A DNA stretch of 64,000 bases from VAZQ01 sp963763365. Its GTDB lineage: Bacteria; Pseudomonadota; Alphaproteobacteria; Rhizobiales; Xanthobacteraceae. This document shows, piece by piece, positions 46,173 to 54,176 of the stretch; position 1 is the stretch's first letter; every line of letters starts with the position of its first letter. The stretch spans positions 1 to 64,000 of the forward strand of contig CAVXOE010000019.1 of the NCBI GenBank assembly GCA_963763365.1. The letters run 5' to 3'. The notes under the pieces are model-generated. The model saw nothing but the letters and a program-made list of their open reading frames with translations, did no database searches and had not been told where the DNA came from. Position numbers and translations under genes: made by a program.

Positions 46173-46525
46173 ATGCACTTCGCCATATCCGGAAGCTGCG
46201 GCCCGACCGATCCGACCCGGACCATGCTGCCTTTTCTGTTCGCCGCCTCTGCGGTGCAGGCGGGCGACCGCGTCACGCTCATCCTGTTTCACGACCGGTA
46301 TTGATGGCGGTCGAGCGCGCGGGAGCCAAACTCGTGCCGGTCGGCCCGCCCAACCGCTACGAGGAGGTCGTGAGCCACGCCAACGTGACGATGTGGGCGT
46401 GCAAACCTTGCGTCGACGTGCGTGGCCTCGCCAGTCCTATGCTCGACAAGCGTGTGAAGATCGCCGGCATGAACGAATTTCACGCCGCCGCCAAGGAGCC
46501 GGACACTCGCGTCGTCACCTTCTAG
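46173..46525 (+). CDS. DsrE-like family protein (frameshifted)
   Basis: Corrected product 117 residues. The first part has CGPTDPTRTMLPFLFAASAV then GDRVTLILFHD; the second part has LMAVERAGAKLVPVGPPNRY and CKPCVDVRGLASPMLDK. Resembles DsrE/DsrF-like sulfur-relay proteins, with a possible Cys pair (CKPC). The frame breaks at about 46295, where one base is missing. Ribosome site GGAGG before ATG 46173. Confidence 0.6.
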
Positions 46526-46634
46526 CGGTCGCACGCGCGCCAATCCAAGCCGGTGAAAATCGCCGGATACGGTCTGGAGGCGGCGGGGCAGGCGGTATAG
46601 GCTGACCGCAATAAGAACGTACAGGGAGGATCCC

Positions 46635-46742
46635 ATGCGCACCGCCCGGATGGCGTGGGCCGCGCTTGCCGTTTCCACTGCCTGGCAGGCCGCGAAACTC
46701 GAACCGGCGGCGGGCTATCTGCCCGGCAAGCCGACGCAATAG
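46635..46742 (+). CDS. Possible 35-codon small gene
   Basis: ATG 46635 with GGGAGGA 7-13 bases upstream, ending TAG 46740-46742. Product MRTARMAWAALAVSTAWQAA plus a short Lys/Pro-rich tail. It could be a secreted small protein or a truncated remnant. No homology recognised. Confidence 0.3.
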   Translation: MRTARMAWAALAVSTAWQAAKLEPAAGYLPGKPTQ

Positions 46743-46806
46743 GTTCCCACCGCGTCCCCTTTCCGCCGGGTCAAAGGGGCGCGAGGCTGCGCGTGATTTC
46801 GCCGGG

Positions 46807-47334
46807 TCACTTCTCGACGAAATCCGCGCAGCGTTGTACTTCGGTGTTCGTGCCCCACGGCATGATCGGCACCGACGACGTCGAGTTCTTCGGCGAGCCT
46901 TCGATCAGCCGGTCGGAATAGACCATGTAGACCAGCACGTTTCGCTTCGCGTCGCAGCCGCGCACGATCTGCATCTTCTTGAAGAACATCGAGCGGCGCT
47001 TGCGGAACATGTCCTCGCCCTGCGCGAACTTCGCCTTGAAATGGATCGGCCCGGTCTGCCGGCAGGCGAGCGAGATGTCGGACACCTCCTCGGCGACGCC
47101 GATCCACCCGGAGATTCCGCCTTTTTCCGGCACGGTGAAGTGGCATGCGACGCCGTCGACATCCGGATCGTCGAGGCCATAGGTGGCGAGCTTGTCGTTC
47201 GGCGTGAGCCACTTGAATACGGTCGAGCGGCGGAAGATGAGATCCGGCTCGTCGGCCGCGTTTGCCGGAGCAAGCGTGATGAGGACACCTATCGCGGTCA
47301 GGAGTACGGCGGGGTAGCGCCAGAACGTCATCAT
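46807..47334 (-). CDS. creA: CreA family periplasmic protein
   Basis: 175 residues; signal peptide (YPAVLLTAIGVLITLAPANA) then the CreA domain (KWLTPNDKLATYGLDDPDVD, GVACHFTVPEKGGISGWIG, IVRGCDAKRNVLVYMVYSDR). Family function not established. ATG 47334; ATG 47331 is also possible. Confidence 0.85.
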   Translation of the reverse strand: MMTFWRYPAVLLTAIGVLITLAPANAADEPDLIFRRSTVFKWLTPNDKLATYGLDDPDVDGVACHFTVPEKGGISGWIGVAEEVSDISLACRQTGPIHFKAKFAQGEDMFRKRRSMFFKKMQIVRGCDAKRNVLVYMVYSDRLIEGSPKNSTSSVPIMPWGTNTEVQRCADFVEK

Positions 47335-47415
47335 GGTCCGAGCTCTCGCATTTGCATTTGCCAAGGTCCTATGTAGGAATTGCGGCCCTGAATTGAAGTG
47401 CGGCAGGAGCCCCGT

Positions 47416-47991
47416 GTGGCGCGCGTCAAGATGATCAAACCGGAGGAGGCCGACGCGGCGGCCCGCGAGGTCTACGACGGCGTCCTCAAGCAGTGGGGCC
47501 GGATCAGCAATTTTTCGCAGGTGCTGGCCCATCAGCCCGCCGCGCTCGCGGGCTGGATGCTGCCGAACCAGAGCATCCGGCTCGACAACGTCAAGAGCGA
47601 TCCGGACTACGTGAAAATCCAGCAGCTCGTCATCATCAAGACGTCGGCGCTCAACCAGAGCGCCTATTGCATGTCGCACAATGTCCCGCTCGGCCGGAAG
47701 GTCGGGCTTTCGGACGCACAGATCGCCGCCGCGCAGGGCGACGACTACATGCGCTCTCCCGACCTCGACGACCGGCAGAAGGCGGCGGTTCGCTGGGCCG
47801 ATGCCGTTACGCGCATGACGGCGCGCGATGACGACGAGGCGTTCGCGGCGATGCGCCGGCATTTTTCCGAGAAGCAGATCGTGGAGCTCACGGTCTTCTG
47901 CGGCATGTGGAACTATTCGAACCGGCTGTGCGAGGCGCTGCACGTCGACCTTGAGCGGCCGGACAAACGGATCGAGTTTCAGGCGAAGTAG
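47416..47991 (+). CDS. Carboxymuconolactone decarboxylase/AhpD-like protein
   Basis: 191 residues, all-helical CMD/AhpD-like fold: QLVIIKTSALNQSAYCMSHN with a CMSHN active-site-type motif (Cys-x-x-His), and QKAAVRWADAVTRMTARDDD. GTG 47416 has CAGGAG about 8 bases upstream; GTG 47398 also in frame. Probably redox or decarboxylase-like; substrate unknown. Confidence 0.8.
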   Translation: MARVKMIKPEEADAAAREVYDGVLKQWGRISNFSQVLAHQPAALAGWMLPNQSIRLDNVKSDPDYVKIQQLVIIKTSALNQSAYCMSHNVPLGRKVGLSDAQIAAAQGDDYMRSPDLDDRQKAAVRWADAVTRMTARDDDEAFAAMRRHFSEKQIVELTVFCGMWNYSNRLCEALHVDLERPDKRIEFQAK

Positions 47992-48040
47992 CCGGCCGCC
48001 GGCCGTCTCGCAGTCGAAACGTCCAAGACCGGAGGCCGAC

Positions 48041-48400
48041 ATGGCGGACACCAAGAACTATTCCGGCGGCTGCCATTGCGGGCAGGTGCGCTTCGACGTG
48101 ACCGCCGACCTCACGACCGTGGCGCAATGCAACTGCTCGATCTGTCAGAAGCGCGGCGTGCTGTGGACGTTCGTCACCGCCGACAATTTTGCGTTGCGCG
48201 CCGGTAACGACGACCTGCGCGACTATCAGTTCGGCAAACGCACCATTCATCACCTCTTCTGTCCGCAATGCGGGGTCGGATCCTTCTCGCGCGGGCTTGC
48301 GCCGAGCGGCGCCGAGATGGTTGCCGTCAACGTGCGCTGCCTCGACGACGTCGATATCGCCGCGCTCAAGGTCACGCCGTTCGACGGGCGCAGCCTCTGA
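48041..48400 (+). CDS. GFA family (CENP-V/GFA domain) protein
   Basis: 119 residues with the zinc Cys pattern of the glutathione-dependent formaldehyde-activating family: GGCHCGQVRF, CNCSICQKRG and FCPQCGVGSF. Family members are usually of unknown substrate. GGAGG site immediately before ATG 48041. Confidence 0.88.
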   Translation: MADTKNYSGGCHCGQVRFDVTADLTTVAQCNCSICQKRGVLWTFVTADNFALRAGNDDLRDYQFGKRTIHHLFCPQCGVGSFSRGLAPSGAEMVAVNVRCLDDVDIAALKVTPFDGRSL

Positions 48401-48558
48401 GCGGCGCGTTTACGGTGTGGTGACATCGTGGTTACGCCGCGCATGCGCGCGCTTTACATCGAATTTGTTTTTTCCGCGGCGGAATTTCTTTGAATACGCG
48501 GCGCGTCCCCGACATTCTGATTGCGGGCGACAAGAGTTTTTTCGAAAGGACAAGTTCG

Positions 48559-48756
48559 GTGAAAAATCTCGCACTCGCTGCGGCAGCGGCGGTCGTTCTC
48601 ACAATGGCGGTAGCGTCGGCCTCGGCGGCCGGCAGGCATGCGGTCTCGACGGAACCGCCCATGGGCGACCAGGGCGCGCGCTACGGCGGTCTCTGCTGGG
48701 TGGTCGGCAGCGGTGGCGTCTCGACCTATCATGGCTATTGGGCGCCTTGTAAGTAA
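48559..48756 (+). CDS. Small secreted hypothetical protein
   Basis: 65 residues from GTG 48559: signal peptide LALAAAAAVVLTMAVASASA, then a short Gly-rich part with two Cys (YGGLCWVVGSGGVSTYHGYW). ATG 48490 would give a longer N-terminus; the signal peptide favours GTG. Followed by a terminator at 48790. Confidence 0.5.
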   Translation: MKNLALAAAAAVVLTMAVASASAAGRHAVSTEPPMGDQGARYGGLCWVVGSGGVSTYHGYWAPCK

Positions 48757-48789
48757 GCGACCGGCCGGAGGGATCGCGGCTGCGTTGCA

Positions 48790-48814
48790 GCCCCCGGCGG
48801 TGCCGGGGGCTTTT
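48790..48814 (+). terminator. Rho-independent terminator
   Basis: GCCCCCGGC-ggt-GCCGGGGGC followed by TTTT. Closes the small secreted-protein gene. Confidence 0.85.
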
Positions 48815-48836
48815 GCATGAGCGCAATGACCCGGCG

Positions 48837-49196
48837 CTAAGGCGTGGGCGGATAGTCGTCCCAGCGCGGCAGCGCGAGTTTGCTCGCGCGCCAGCGGTAA
48901 TAGGCCGCCATGATGAGGCCGAAGGCGAGCCCCGCCAGCAGCGAGGTAACGATGCCGACCGCGATCGGCATATCCTCCGAGCGCCAGAGCAGGAGCCACA
49001 TCAGCAGGCCCCAGGTGACGGCGAAGAACAGCCCCATGGACAGCGCGAGCGGCCAGAATCCCGCAAAGTGCGGCGGCGGAACTTCAAGCCCGAGCCACCA
49101 GAGCAGGCGATAGATCGGCGGTGCGGCCGTGTAGCGGCCTATGCCGCGCTGGGTGAAGTCGTCCAGCAGGCGCTCGACTTTCTGGCGGTGGTCCAT
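48837..49196 (-). CDS. DUF6404 family membrane protein
   Basis: 119 residues from ATG 49196 (MDHRQKVERLLDDFTQRGIG), two membrane segments (WPLALSMGLFFAVTWGLLMW and IVTSLLAGLAFGLIMAAYY). Matches the DUF6404 pattern from memory. Function unknown; an upstream in-frame extension was rejected. Confidence 0.7.
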   Translation of the reverse strand: MDHRQKVERLLDDFTQRGIGRYTAAPPIYRLLWWLGLEVPPPHFAGFWPLALSMGLFFAVTWGLLMWLLLWRSEDMPIAVGIVTSLLAGLAFGLIMAAYYRWRASKLALPRWDDYPPTP

Positions 49197-49311
49197 GGCG
49201 CGCTCCCGCGAAAAAGGTCGCCAGATTACCCGATGCCAACGGCCGGGTGGGACGCTAAAATAGCCCCGTGCGCCGTCGGAGACGCAGCCGGTCGGTGGAG
49301 GAACTGGCGCC

Positions 49312-49618
49312 ATGGCCAAGACGCTCGTCAAACCGCGCACGAAGACTGCGACGAAGACCGAGCGGCCCAAGCTCTACAAGGTCATTCTGATCAACGACGA
49401 CTACACGCCGCGCGAATTCGTCGTGCTGGTGCTCAAGGCGGTGTTCCGCATGAACGCCGAGCGCGCCTACCACGTGATGATGACCGCGCACCGGCGCGGC
49501 GTCTGCGTGATCGCGGTCTATACGCGCGACGTGGCCGAGACGCAAGGCGAAGGAAGCGACCGAACTCGGCAAGGAGAAAGGCTATCCGCTCTACTTCACC
49601 ACCGAGCCGGAAGAGTAG
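49312..49618 (+). CDS. clpS: ATP-dependent Clp protease adaptor ClpS (frameshifted)
   Basis: N-end-rule adaptor that delivers substrates to ClpAP. Corrected length 101. Seen: YKVILINDDYTPREFVVLVL, AERAYHVMMTAHRRGVCVIA, and after correction KEKGYPLYFTTEPEE. Frame breaks at about 49553 (extra C after GAGACG). Second alphaproteobacterial adaptor gene in the window, together with sspB. Confidence 0.9.
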
Positions 49619-49668
49619 GGCGGCAGGCGCAAGGCCGGCGTCGCAATTCGTATCGCCGGCGGGCCTGG

Positions 49669-50097
49669 TTATTTGCCTTGCAGCGACGCGATATACTCGA
49701 TCAGTGCGAGAATGCGCACCCGCATCATCGCTTCGGCGATGTCCTTGGAGGCGAGCGCCGGCGGCAGGCCGGTATTCCACTCGCGCACGTAGAAATCTCC
49801 CCACACCGGCATCTCTCGCGGCCCGTGCGCGATCACCTCGACGCGGCCGTCGATCGTGTCGTAGATGCGCGAGAATGGAAATACGCCGTCGTTGGTCTGC
49901 GAAAGCTTGGTCAGGTCCGGCGGGCGTTTGATGAGCGCCTTGGCGACGTAGCCATCGCCTTTGCCGGTTGCGCCGTGACACGAAGCGCACGATCGCAGGA
50001 ATTCGTTTTTCCCGATCTCGGTTTGCGCGTGGGCGGCGCCTGTGACGCAGATCGCCGCAATGACCGCCACAGCGTTCCCGATCCAATGCCTTGTCAT
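49669..50097 (-). CDS. Class I c-type cytochrome
   Basis: 142 residues; signal peptide (AVAVIAAICVTGAAHAQ) and haem motif CASCH (37-41); the distal Met is probably in GPREMPVWGDF. Periplasmic electron carrier. Convergent with clpS. Confidence 0.9.
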   Translation of the reverse strand: MTRHWIGNAVAVIAAICVTGAAHAQTEIGKNEFLRSCASCHGATGKGDGYVAKALIKRPPDLTKLSQTNDGVFPFSRIYDTIDGRVEVIAHGPREMPVWGDFYVREWNTGLPPALASKDIAEAMMRVRILALIEYIASLQGK

Positions 50098-50269
50098 CCG
50101 AACCTCGCACGATTGTCGAAGCAGGATCGCACGGCAGCAGGCAGGCGCGATTGATTCAGGTCAACGGACACCGCGGTGGCCGGTCCCACAATGCTTGGTT
50201 TCATGGGCTTGAACCGGAGCCGCGTCCTCCGATATGACGGCGGTACGCCGCTATCAGGGAGCAACGCCG

Positions 50270-50707
50270 ATGTCCCCCCTTTCCATCCTGCTCAATATCC
50301 TCTGGATCGTGCTCGGCGGCTTCGGCATGGCGGTCGGCTGGGCGATCGCCGCCGTCATCATGGCGATCACCATCATCGGCATCCCCTGGGCGCGGGCGGC
50401 CTTCAACATCGCGATCTATGCGCTGCTGCCGTTCGGCCAGAAGGCGGTGTCGCGCGCCGAATATCTCGGGCAGGACGACGTCGGCACCGGGGCGTTCGGC
50501 ATGGTCGGCAACATCATCTGGCTGGTCCTGGCCGGCTGGTGGCTGGCGCTCGGCCACCTGGTCATCGCCGTCCTGCTGTTCATCACCATCATCGGCATCC
50601 CGTTCGGCTGGGCGCACCTCAAGCTCGCCGGGCTGGCGCTCTGGCCGATCGGCAAAATGATCGTGCCGGCCGATTTCGTGCCCTCGCCCTATCCACGCCG
50701 GGATTGA
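50270..50707 (+). CDS. yccF: YccF domain membrane protein
   Basis: 145 residues, four hydrophobic segments, two related YccF units: NILWIVLGGFGMAVGWAIAA with TIIGIPW, and NIIWLVLAGWWLALGHLVIA with TIIGIPFGWAHLKL. ATG 50270 with AGGGAG upstream. Function unknown. Confidence 0.85.
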   Translation: MSPLSILLNILWIVLGGFGMAVGWAIAAVIMAITIIGIPWARAAFNIAIYALLPFGQKAVSRAEYLGQDDVGTGAFGMVGNIIWLVLAGWWLALGHLVIAVLLFITIIGIPFGWAHLKLAGLALWPIGKMIVPADFVPSPYPRRD

Positions 50708-50711
50708 GACC

Positions 50712-51008
50712 TCACTTCAGGTTCAGCACCACCGGACCTGCCACCGGGTCGGTGACGCCGAGCCCGCCGCCCAGGTCTTCGAGCGTGTGGCGGAAGCTGT
50801 CGAGCGTCGCGACCATGTGCGGCCGCGCCTTGGCGAGCGACTCCATGTCGTCCCATTCGGCGATGATGCAGTAGCTGCGCTCGCCGGTCTTGATCATGTT
50901 GACGTGGCGGATGCCCGGCCAGTTGCCCTCGACCTTCTTGTGAGCGTCGAGGAACTCCTGGTCGCATCCGGGTTTCACCCGGAAGCGCACGGCATTGAAG
51001 GCGGTCAT
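50712..51008 (-). CDS. Antibiotic-biosynthesis-monooxygenase-like (ABM) small protein
   Basis: 98 residues with a ferredoxin-like ABM fold pattern: NAVRFRVKPGCDQEFLDAHK, HVNMIKTGERSYCIIAEWDD and MVATLDSFRHTLEDLGG. Function unknown. Convergent with yccF. Confidence 0.65.
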   Translation of the reverse strand: MTAFNAVRFRVKPGCDQEFLDAHKKVEGNWPGIRHVNMIKTGERSYCIIAEWDDMESLAKARPHMVATLDSFRHTLEDLGGGLGVTDPVAGPVVLNLK

Positions 51009-51178
51009 GGCAAACCTCCGGTCGTTGCGAGGACCGCGATCATGCGTTGCGGCCGCGCGGACGGCAAGGCACCGGTGAGGTGCGCCGGGATGGAGCGGAA
51101 ACACCGTCCGCGCTACGCTCCAAGGCCGCGATGCACGGTGCGGGGCGCAACGCCGACAATGAGAGACCAGGCCACAGG

Positions 51179-51643
51179 ATGCTGACGCGCTTCCAGCGCA
51201 TGATGTTGCGCGGCTGGGCCACCAACATGGTGGTGGCGTTCCGCTTTCTGGGCTGGCGAAGGCATGGCTTCAACTATACGAACGCCGAGCAGGCGCGGCT
51301 GCGCGCCATCGTCGCCGACCGGTCCTCGGCGGCGTTCGCGGCGTGGTTCGTGCTGACGGCCGTGCTGCTGATGGGGGCGGTGGTGCCGCTCATCGGGGTC
51401 GTTCTCACGCATCTGCCGAAGAGCATGTCGATGCTCGGGCTGCCCGCGATCGTGCTGGGCGCGTTCATTATCGCGCCGCTCGCGATCGGATTCGCCAGCG
51501 CCATCACCGATGTCTTGTTTCGCGCGCCGCCGTTCGTCGAGGCCGATGGCGATGCCGAGCTCTACGGCAAGTTCCAGACCCAGTTGCTGATGATCGGCGG
51601 CGGCGCGATCCTGTTCGCGCTGGTGCTGGCCTGGTGGGGCTGA
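51179..51643 (+). CDS. Hypothetical membrane protein
   Basis: 154 residues, three hydrophobic segments (AAWFVLTAVLLMGAVVPLIG, LGLPAIVLGAFIIAPLAIGF and LLMIGGGAILFALVLAW). No family recognised. ATG 51131 in frame would add 16 residues. Confidence 0.55.
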   Translation: MLTRFQRMMLRGWATNMVVAFRFLGWRRHGFNYTNAEQARLRAIVADRSSAAFAAWFVLTAVLLMGAVVPLIGVVLTHLPKSMSMLGLPAIVLGAFIIAPLAIGFASAITDVLFRAPPFVEADGDAELYGKFQTQLLMIGGGAILFALVLAWWG

Positions 51644-51712
51644 AGCGCGCGCCCCGCATTGCTGGGGTGCTTGCTCGTTGCCGCAAAAAGCGCCGCGTGG
51701 TAGACGGTCAAC

Positions 51713-51946
51713 ATGACGAAGACGATCAAGGATGTCCTCACGCTTGCCGAGACTTGGCCCGACTGGGCGCAGCAGGAACTGGCCGACCTGTCCCTTGAAA
51801 TCGACCGCGAGGTGAAGGCCGGCACCTATCACGCGACGCGCGAAGAACTGCGCAAGATCGACGAAGGTCTTGCCGCCGCGCGGCGCGGCGACATCGCGAC
51901 CGGCGAAGAGATCGAGTCGGTATTCGCTAAGTATCGGCGCGGATGA
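51713..51946 (+). CDS. Antitoxin of a ParD-like toxin-antitoxin pair
   Basis: 77 residues: TIKDVLTLAETWPDWAQQEL then helices DREVKAGTYHATREELRKID. The pattern of a short basic/acidic protein overlapping a ParE/RelE-type toxin gene (ATGA at 51943-51946) identifies it as the antitoxin, with the N-terminal part likely binding DNA. Confidence 0.65.
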   Translation: MTKTIKDVLTLAETWPDWAQQELADLSLEIDREVKAGTYHATREELRKIDEGLAAARRGDIATGEEIESVFAKYRRG

Positions 51947-52237
51947 GGCTCGACCTTTCGAAGCCGGCGCTGGCCGACCTCGATGAGATTCTCAAATTCC
52001 TGTCGGAGTGGAGTCCTCTGGGAGCCGAGCGGGTCGAAGCTCGCATGCGGGTCGCATTCGCTCACCATCGCCGACCTGCCCGAAGCGGCGCAAGCCGTCG
52101 AGCAGCGTCCTGACGTACGCCGGCTTCCGCTCGGGCGATATCCTTATGTCATCTACTACGAGATCGGCCCGGACGCAGTGACTATCCTGCGCATCCTGCA
52201 CGGTGCGCGCCGGCAGCCCTGGAACGATGAGGCCTAG
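51943..52237 (+). CDS. ParE/RelE-type toxin (frameshifted)
   Basis: Corrected product 97 residues: LSKPALADLDEILKFLSEWS, then ADLPEAAQAVEQRPDVRRLP, and the typical LGRYPYVIYYEIGPDAVTIL plus LHGARRQPW. The frame breaks at about 52066 (extra C in GCTCACCATC). Overlaps the antitoxin stop, so expression is coupled. Without correction the toxin would be truncated, so the pair could be inactive if the indel is real. Confidence 0.75.
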
Positions 52238-52240
52238 GTT

Positions 52241-52275
52241 TGTAGGGCGCAATAGCGCAGCGTATTGCGCCCTAC
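52241..52275. repeat. REP-like palindrome after the toxin gene
   Basis: TGTAGGGCGCAATAGCGCAG then CGTATTGCGCCCTAC: a 35-base inverted repeat 4 bases after the toxin stop. A third repeat family in the window. Confidence 0.8.
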
Positions 52276-52299
52276 GGGCTGGAGTAGTAGGAGCCAGTT

Positions 52300-52683
52300 A
52301 TGAACACGCCGTCCGAGCTGACCGCCGACGAGATGCATGCCCGCATGCTCAAGAAGCGCCTGTGGATCATCATCTCGCGGCCGGTGGCGCCGCCCGAGGA
52401 ACTCGCCCGGCATCTCAAGGCGCACCTCGAGCATCAGATCAGGATCGAGAAGGAGGGCATCATGTACGGCGCGGGGCCGGCGACGCCGCCCGGCGAGACG
52501 CGCCCCGCGTTCGGGCTGATCATCATCCGCGCCAAGGACGAGGCCGAAGCACGCCGCATCGCCGATGCCGACCCCATGCACGCCTCGGGCGCGCGCCAGT
52601 ACGAGCTTTATGCGTGGTCGCTCAACGAGGGGCGCATCAACGTGGCCTTGGATTTTTCGGACCAGACATTCCGGTTCGAATGA
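52300..52683 (+). CDS. YciI-like family protein
   Basis: 127 residues; two related blocks: MLKKRLWIIISRPVAPPEEL and GETRPAFGLIIIRAKDEAEA, followed by PMHASGARQYELYAWSLNEG, the YciI-like dimeric ferredoxin-like pattern with a likely His/Asp pair. Function not established. Confidence 0.65.
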   Translation: MNTPSELTADEMHARMLKKRLWIIISRPVAPPEELARHLKAHLEHQIRIEKEGIMYGAGPATPPGETRPAFGLIIIRAKDEAEARRIADADPMHASGARQYELYAWSLNEGRINVALDFSDQTFRFE

Positions 52684-53005
52684 GAGAGCCGCCAGCCGGC
52701 GGAGCTGTAGCCCGCATGGAGCAAAGCGGAATGCGGGACCGGCCTGTCCGTGGATGGCGCGCCCCGGATTTCGCTGCGCTCAATCCGGGCTACTCGCTAC
52801 AAGGTAGCCGTCGACCTCCGGCCCAACGGAAATAATCGGTCGAAGCATGTCCCTGCGCTGAAGTGCCATCTCATCCGCGACTTGTTGATTGGCGCGCAAG
52901 ATTCGGTACGTGAAAAGGCAGACAGGCCAGATATCCGTGCGAGGGTTGCATTAACGGCTAGGCTCAGAAGCTGTGCTTTGGTCATAAGTGACGCTCACCG
53001 CCGGC
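52684..53005. other. Spacer with REP-like palindromes
   Basis: 52706-52800 holds two inverted repeats, CCCGCAT...ATGCGGG and CCCGGATT...AATCCGGG. After that about 200 bases; a minus-strand 62-codon frame (52797-52985) with a signal-like N-terminus is possible but unsupported. Confidence 0.6.
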
Positions 53006-54175
53006 TCACTGCATTCCACGGCTACGCTTTCGCAACATCTCCTTGAGGCGCTCGTGAGACTTGTGCGCCTCCTCAATTCGTCGGCGGCCTAACGGGCGGC
53101 CGAATTCGTCTACACCTGTCATCCACTTGTCGTTGCCCCAGAAGAATTCACCCCCGTAATGGAATGCCACCTCGTCTTCATTAGGTAGCAAGACCGAATC
53201 CAATTTCGACCAATGCTGAGTCTTCAACACTCTTTCTGGATAAAGCCATTCTGGGCTTGCCGCAGCGATATATCGCTTAGCTCTGCGCTTGATTATGAAG
53301 TTAATTGTCGCCACTTGTTCAGAAGTTAGCTCACGCCCGCGCAATATGCTCTCAATGTTGAACATCCGGGGCTGGCCGAAATATCGCGCATGGGTGCGGG
53401 GCGTGCAGAGTTTCTTTCCTGGCTCCCTTGCGTATTCCAAGTTTGTAAGTATGAGACAAGAGCGTAAGCTTAAAGGAATTAATGTTCGGGTGGCCCGCAA
53501 TAGTATTGACGGCTCATTTGGGTACCGCATGTTGGTCGCAAAGGGGAAGAACGCCGGATTGTACACTGTCACGGGATGATCGGAGCAGATGAACTTGATG
53601 TCCGATCGATCGGCCGAGACGAGTTCCCAAACCGCCTCGCACCATGTGGTGGCATTCAACAAGCGCAATCGTTGTAACGTGAGTAGGGAGATTTCCTTTC
53701 TAAGGTCAGGAGCTCTGGTTGTAATCCAGCCTAGATCGGCAAGCTTTGTGGTCCCCAGAGCCTGCGCGTAGAGCCATTCCAACCCTTTTGGTGTTCGAAG
53801 TTTCAGTGCGTCAAAGAATTCCAGCACCCAGCTGATACAATCCGTACCGTGCTCCTGCCAAGAGTTGTTCTCAACGATGCGCAAGCCGCGGGCACCGAAA
53901 TCATCTAGAGGGCCAAAAAGAAATCGTTCTAGTGCGTCTGAGCGCTCAAGAAGTTTGGAAGAATAAAAGTGATCTTCCGCAAAACATCTTGCCGGCCCCC
54001 ATTCCAATTCGGCACTTCGGTAGATTGGCTTCCCGTTCCTAATAGCTATCAGGTCTGGGTTGAGGTCTAGGTAGTAGCGAAAACGAGTTTGACCAGCGCC
54101 GAGAAATCGGCGCTGGTACCATCTCGGTACGTAGTGGTGAAGGACCGAGGTGTCTTGGGTGTCGGCGAGTCCCAG
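53006..54175 (-). CDS. DUF4238 family protein with uncertain start
   Basis: The body reads continuously from an N-terminal HHYVPRWYQRRFLGAG (54139 downward) through YYLDLNPDLIAIRNGKPIYR and CEAVWELVSADRSDIKFICSDH to a C-terminal coiled-coil-like HKSHERLKEMLRKRSRG. The HHYVPxxYLR motif is the DUF4238 signature. No ATG, GTG or TTG lies upstream in this frame before the stop at 54217; CTG 54175 or TTG 54007 are the only options, or an indel hides the start. AT-richer than its neighbours, so perhaps acquired. Function unknown. Confidence 0.7.
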   Translation of the reverse strand: MGLADTQDTSVLHHYVPRWYQRRFLGAGQTRFRYYLDLNPDLIAIRNGKPIYRSAELEWGPARCFAEDHFYSSKLLERSDALERFLFGPLDDFGARGLRIVENNSWQEHGTDCISWVLEFFDALKLRTPKGLEWLYAQALGTTKLADLGWITTRAPDLRKEISLLTLQRLRLLNATTWCEAVWELVSADRSDIKFICSDHPVTVYNPAFFPFATNMRYPNEPSILLRATRTLIPLSLRSCLILTNLEYAREPGKKLCTPRTHARYFGQPRMFNIESILRGRELTSEQVATINFIIKRRAKRYIAAASPEWLYPERVLKTQHWSKLDSVLLPNEDEVAFHYGGEFFWGNDKWMTGVDEFGRPLGRRRIEEAHKSHERLKEMLRKRSRGMQ

Positions 54176-54176
54176 C

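Noticed and set aside
52797..52985. 62-codon minus-strand frame with signal-like N-terminus
   Set aside because: Lies in a repeat-rich spacer; no ribosome site, no homology recognised.
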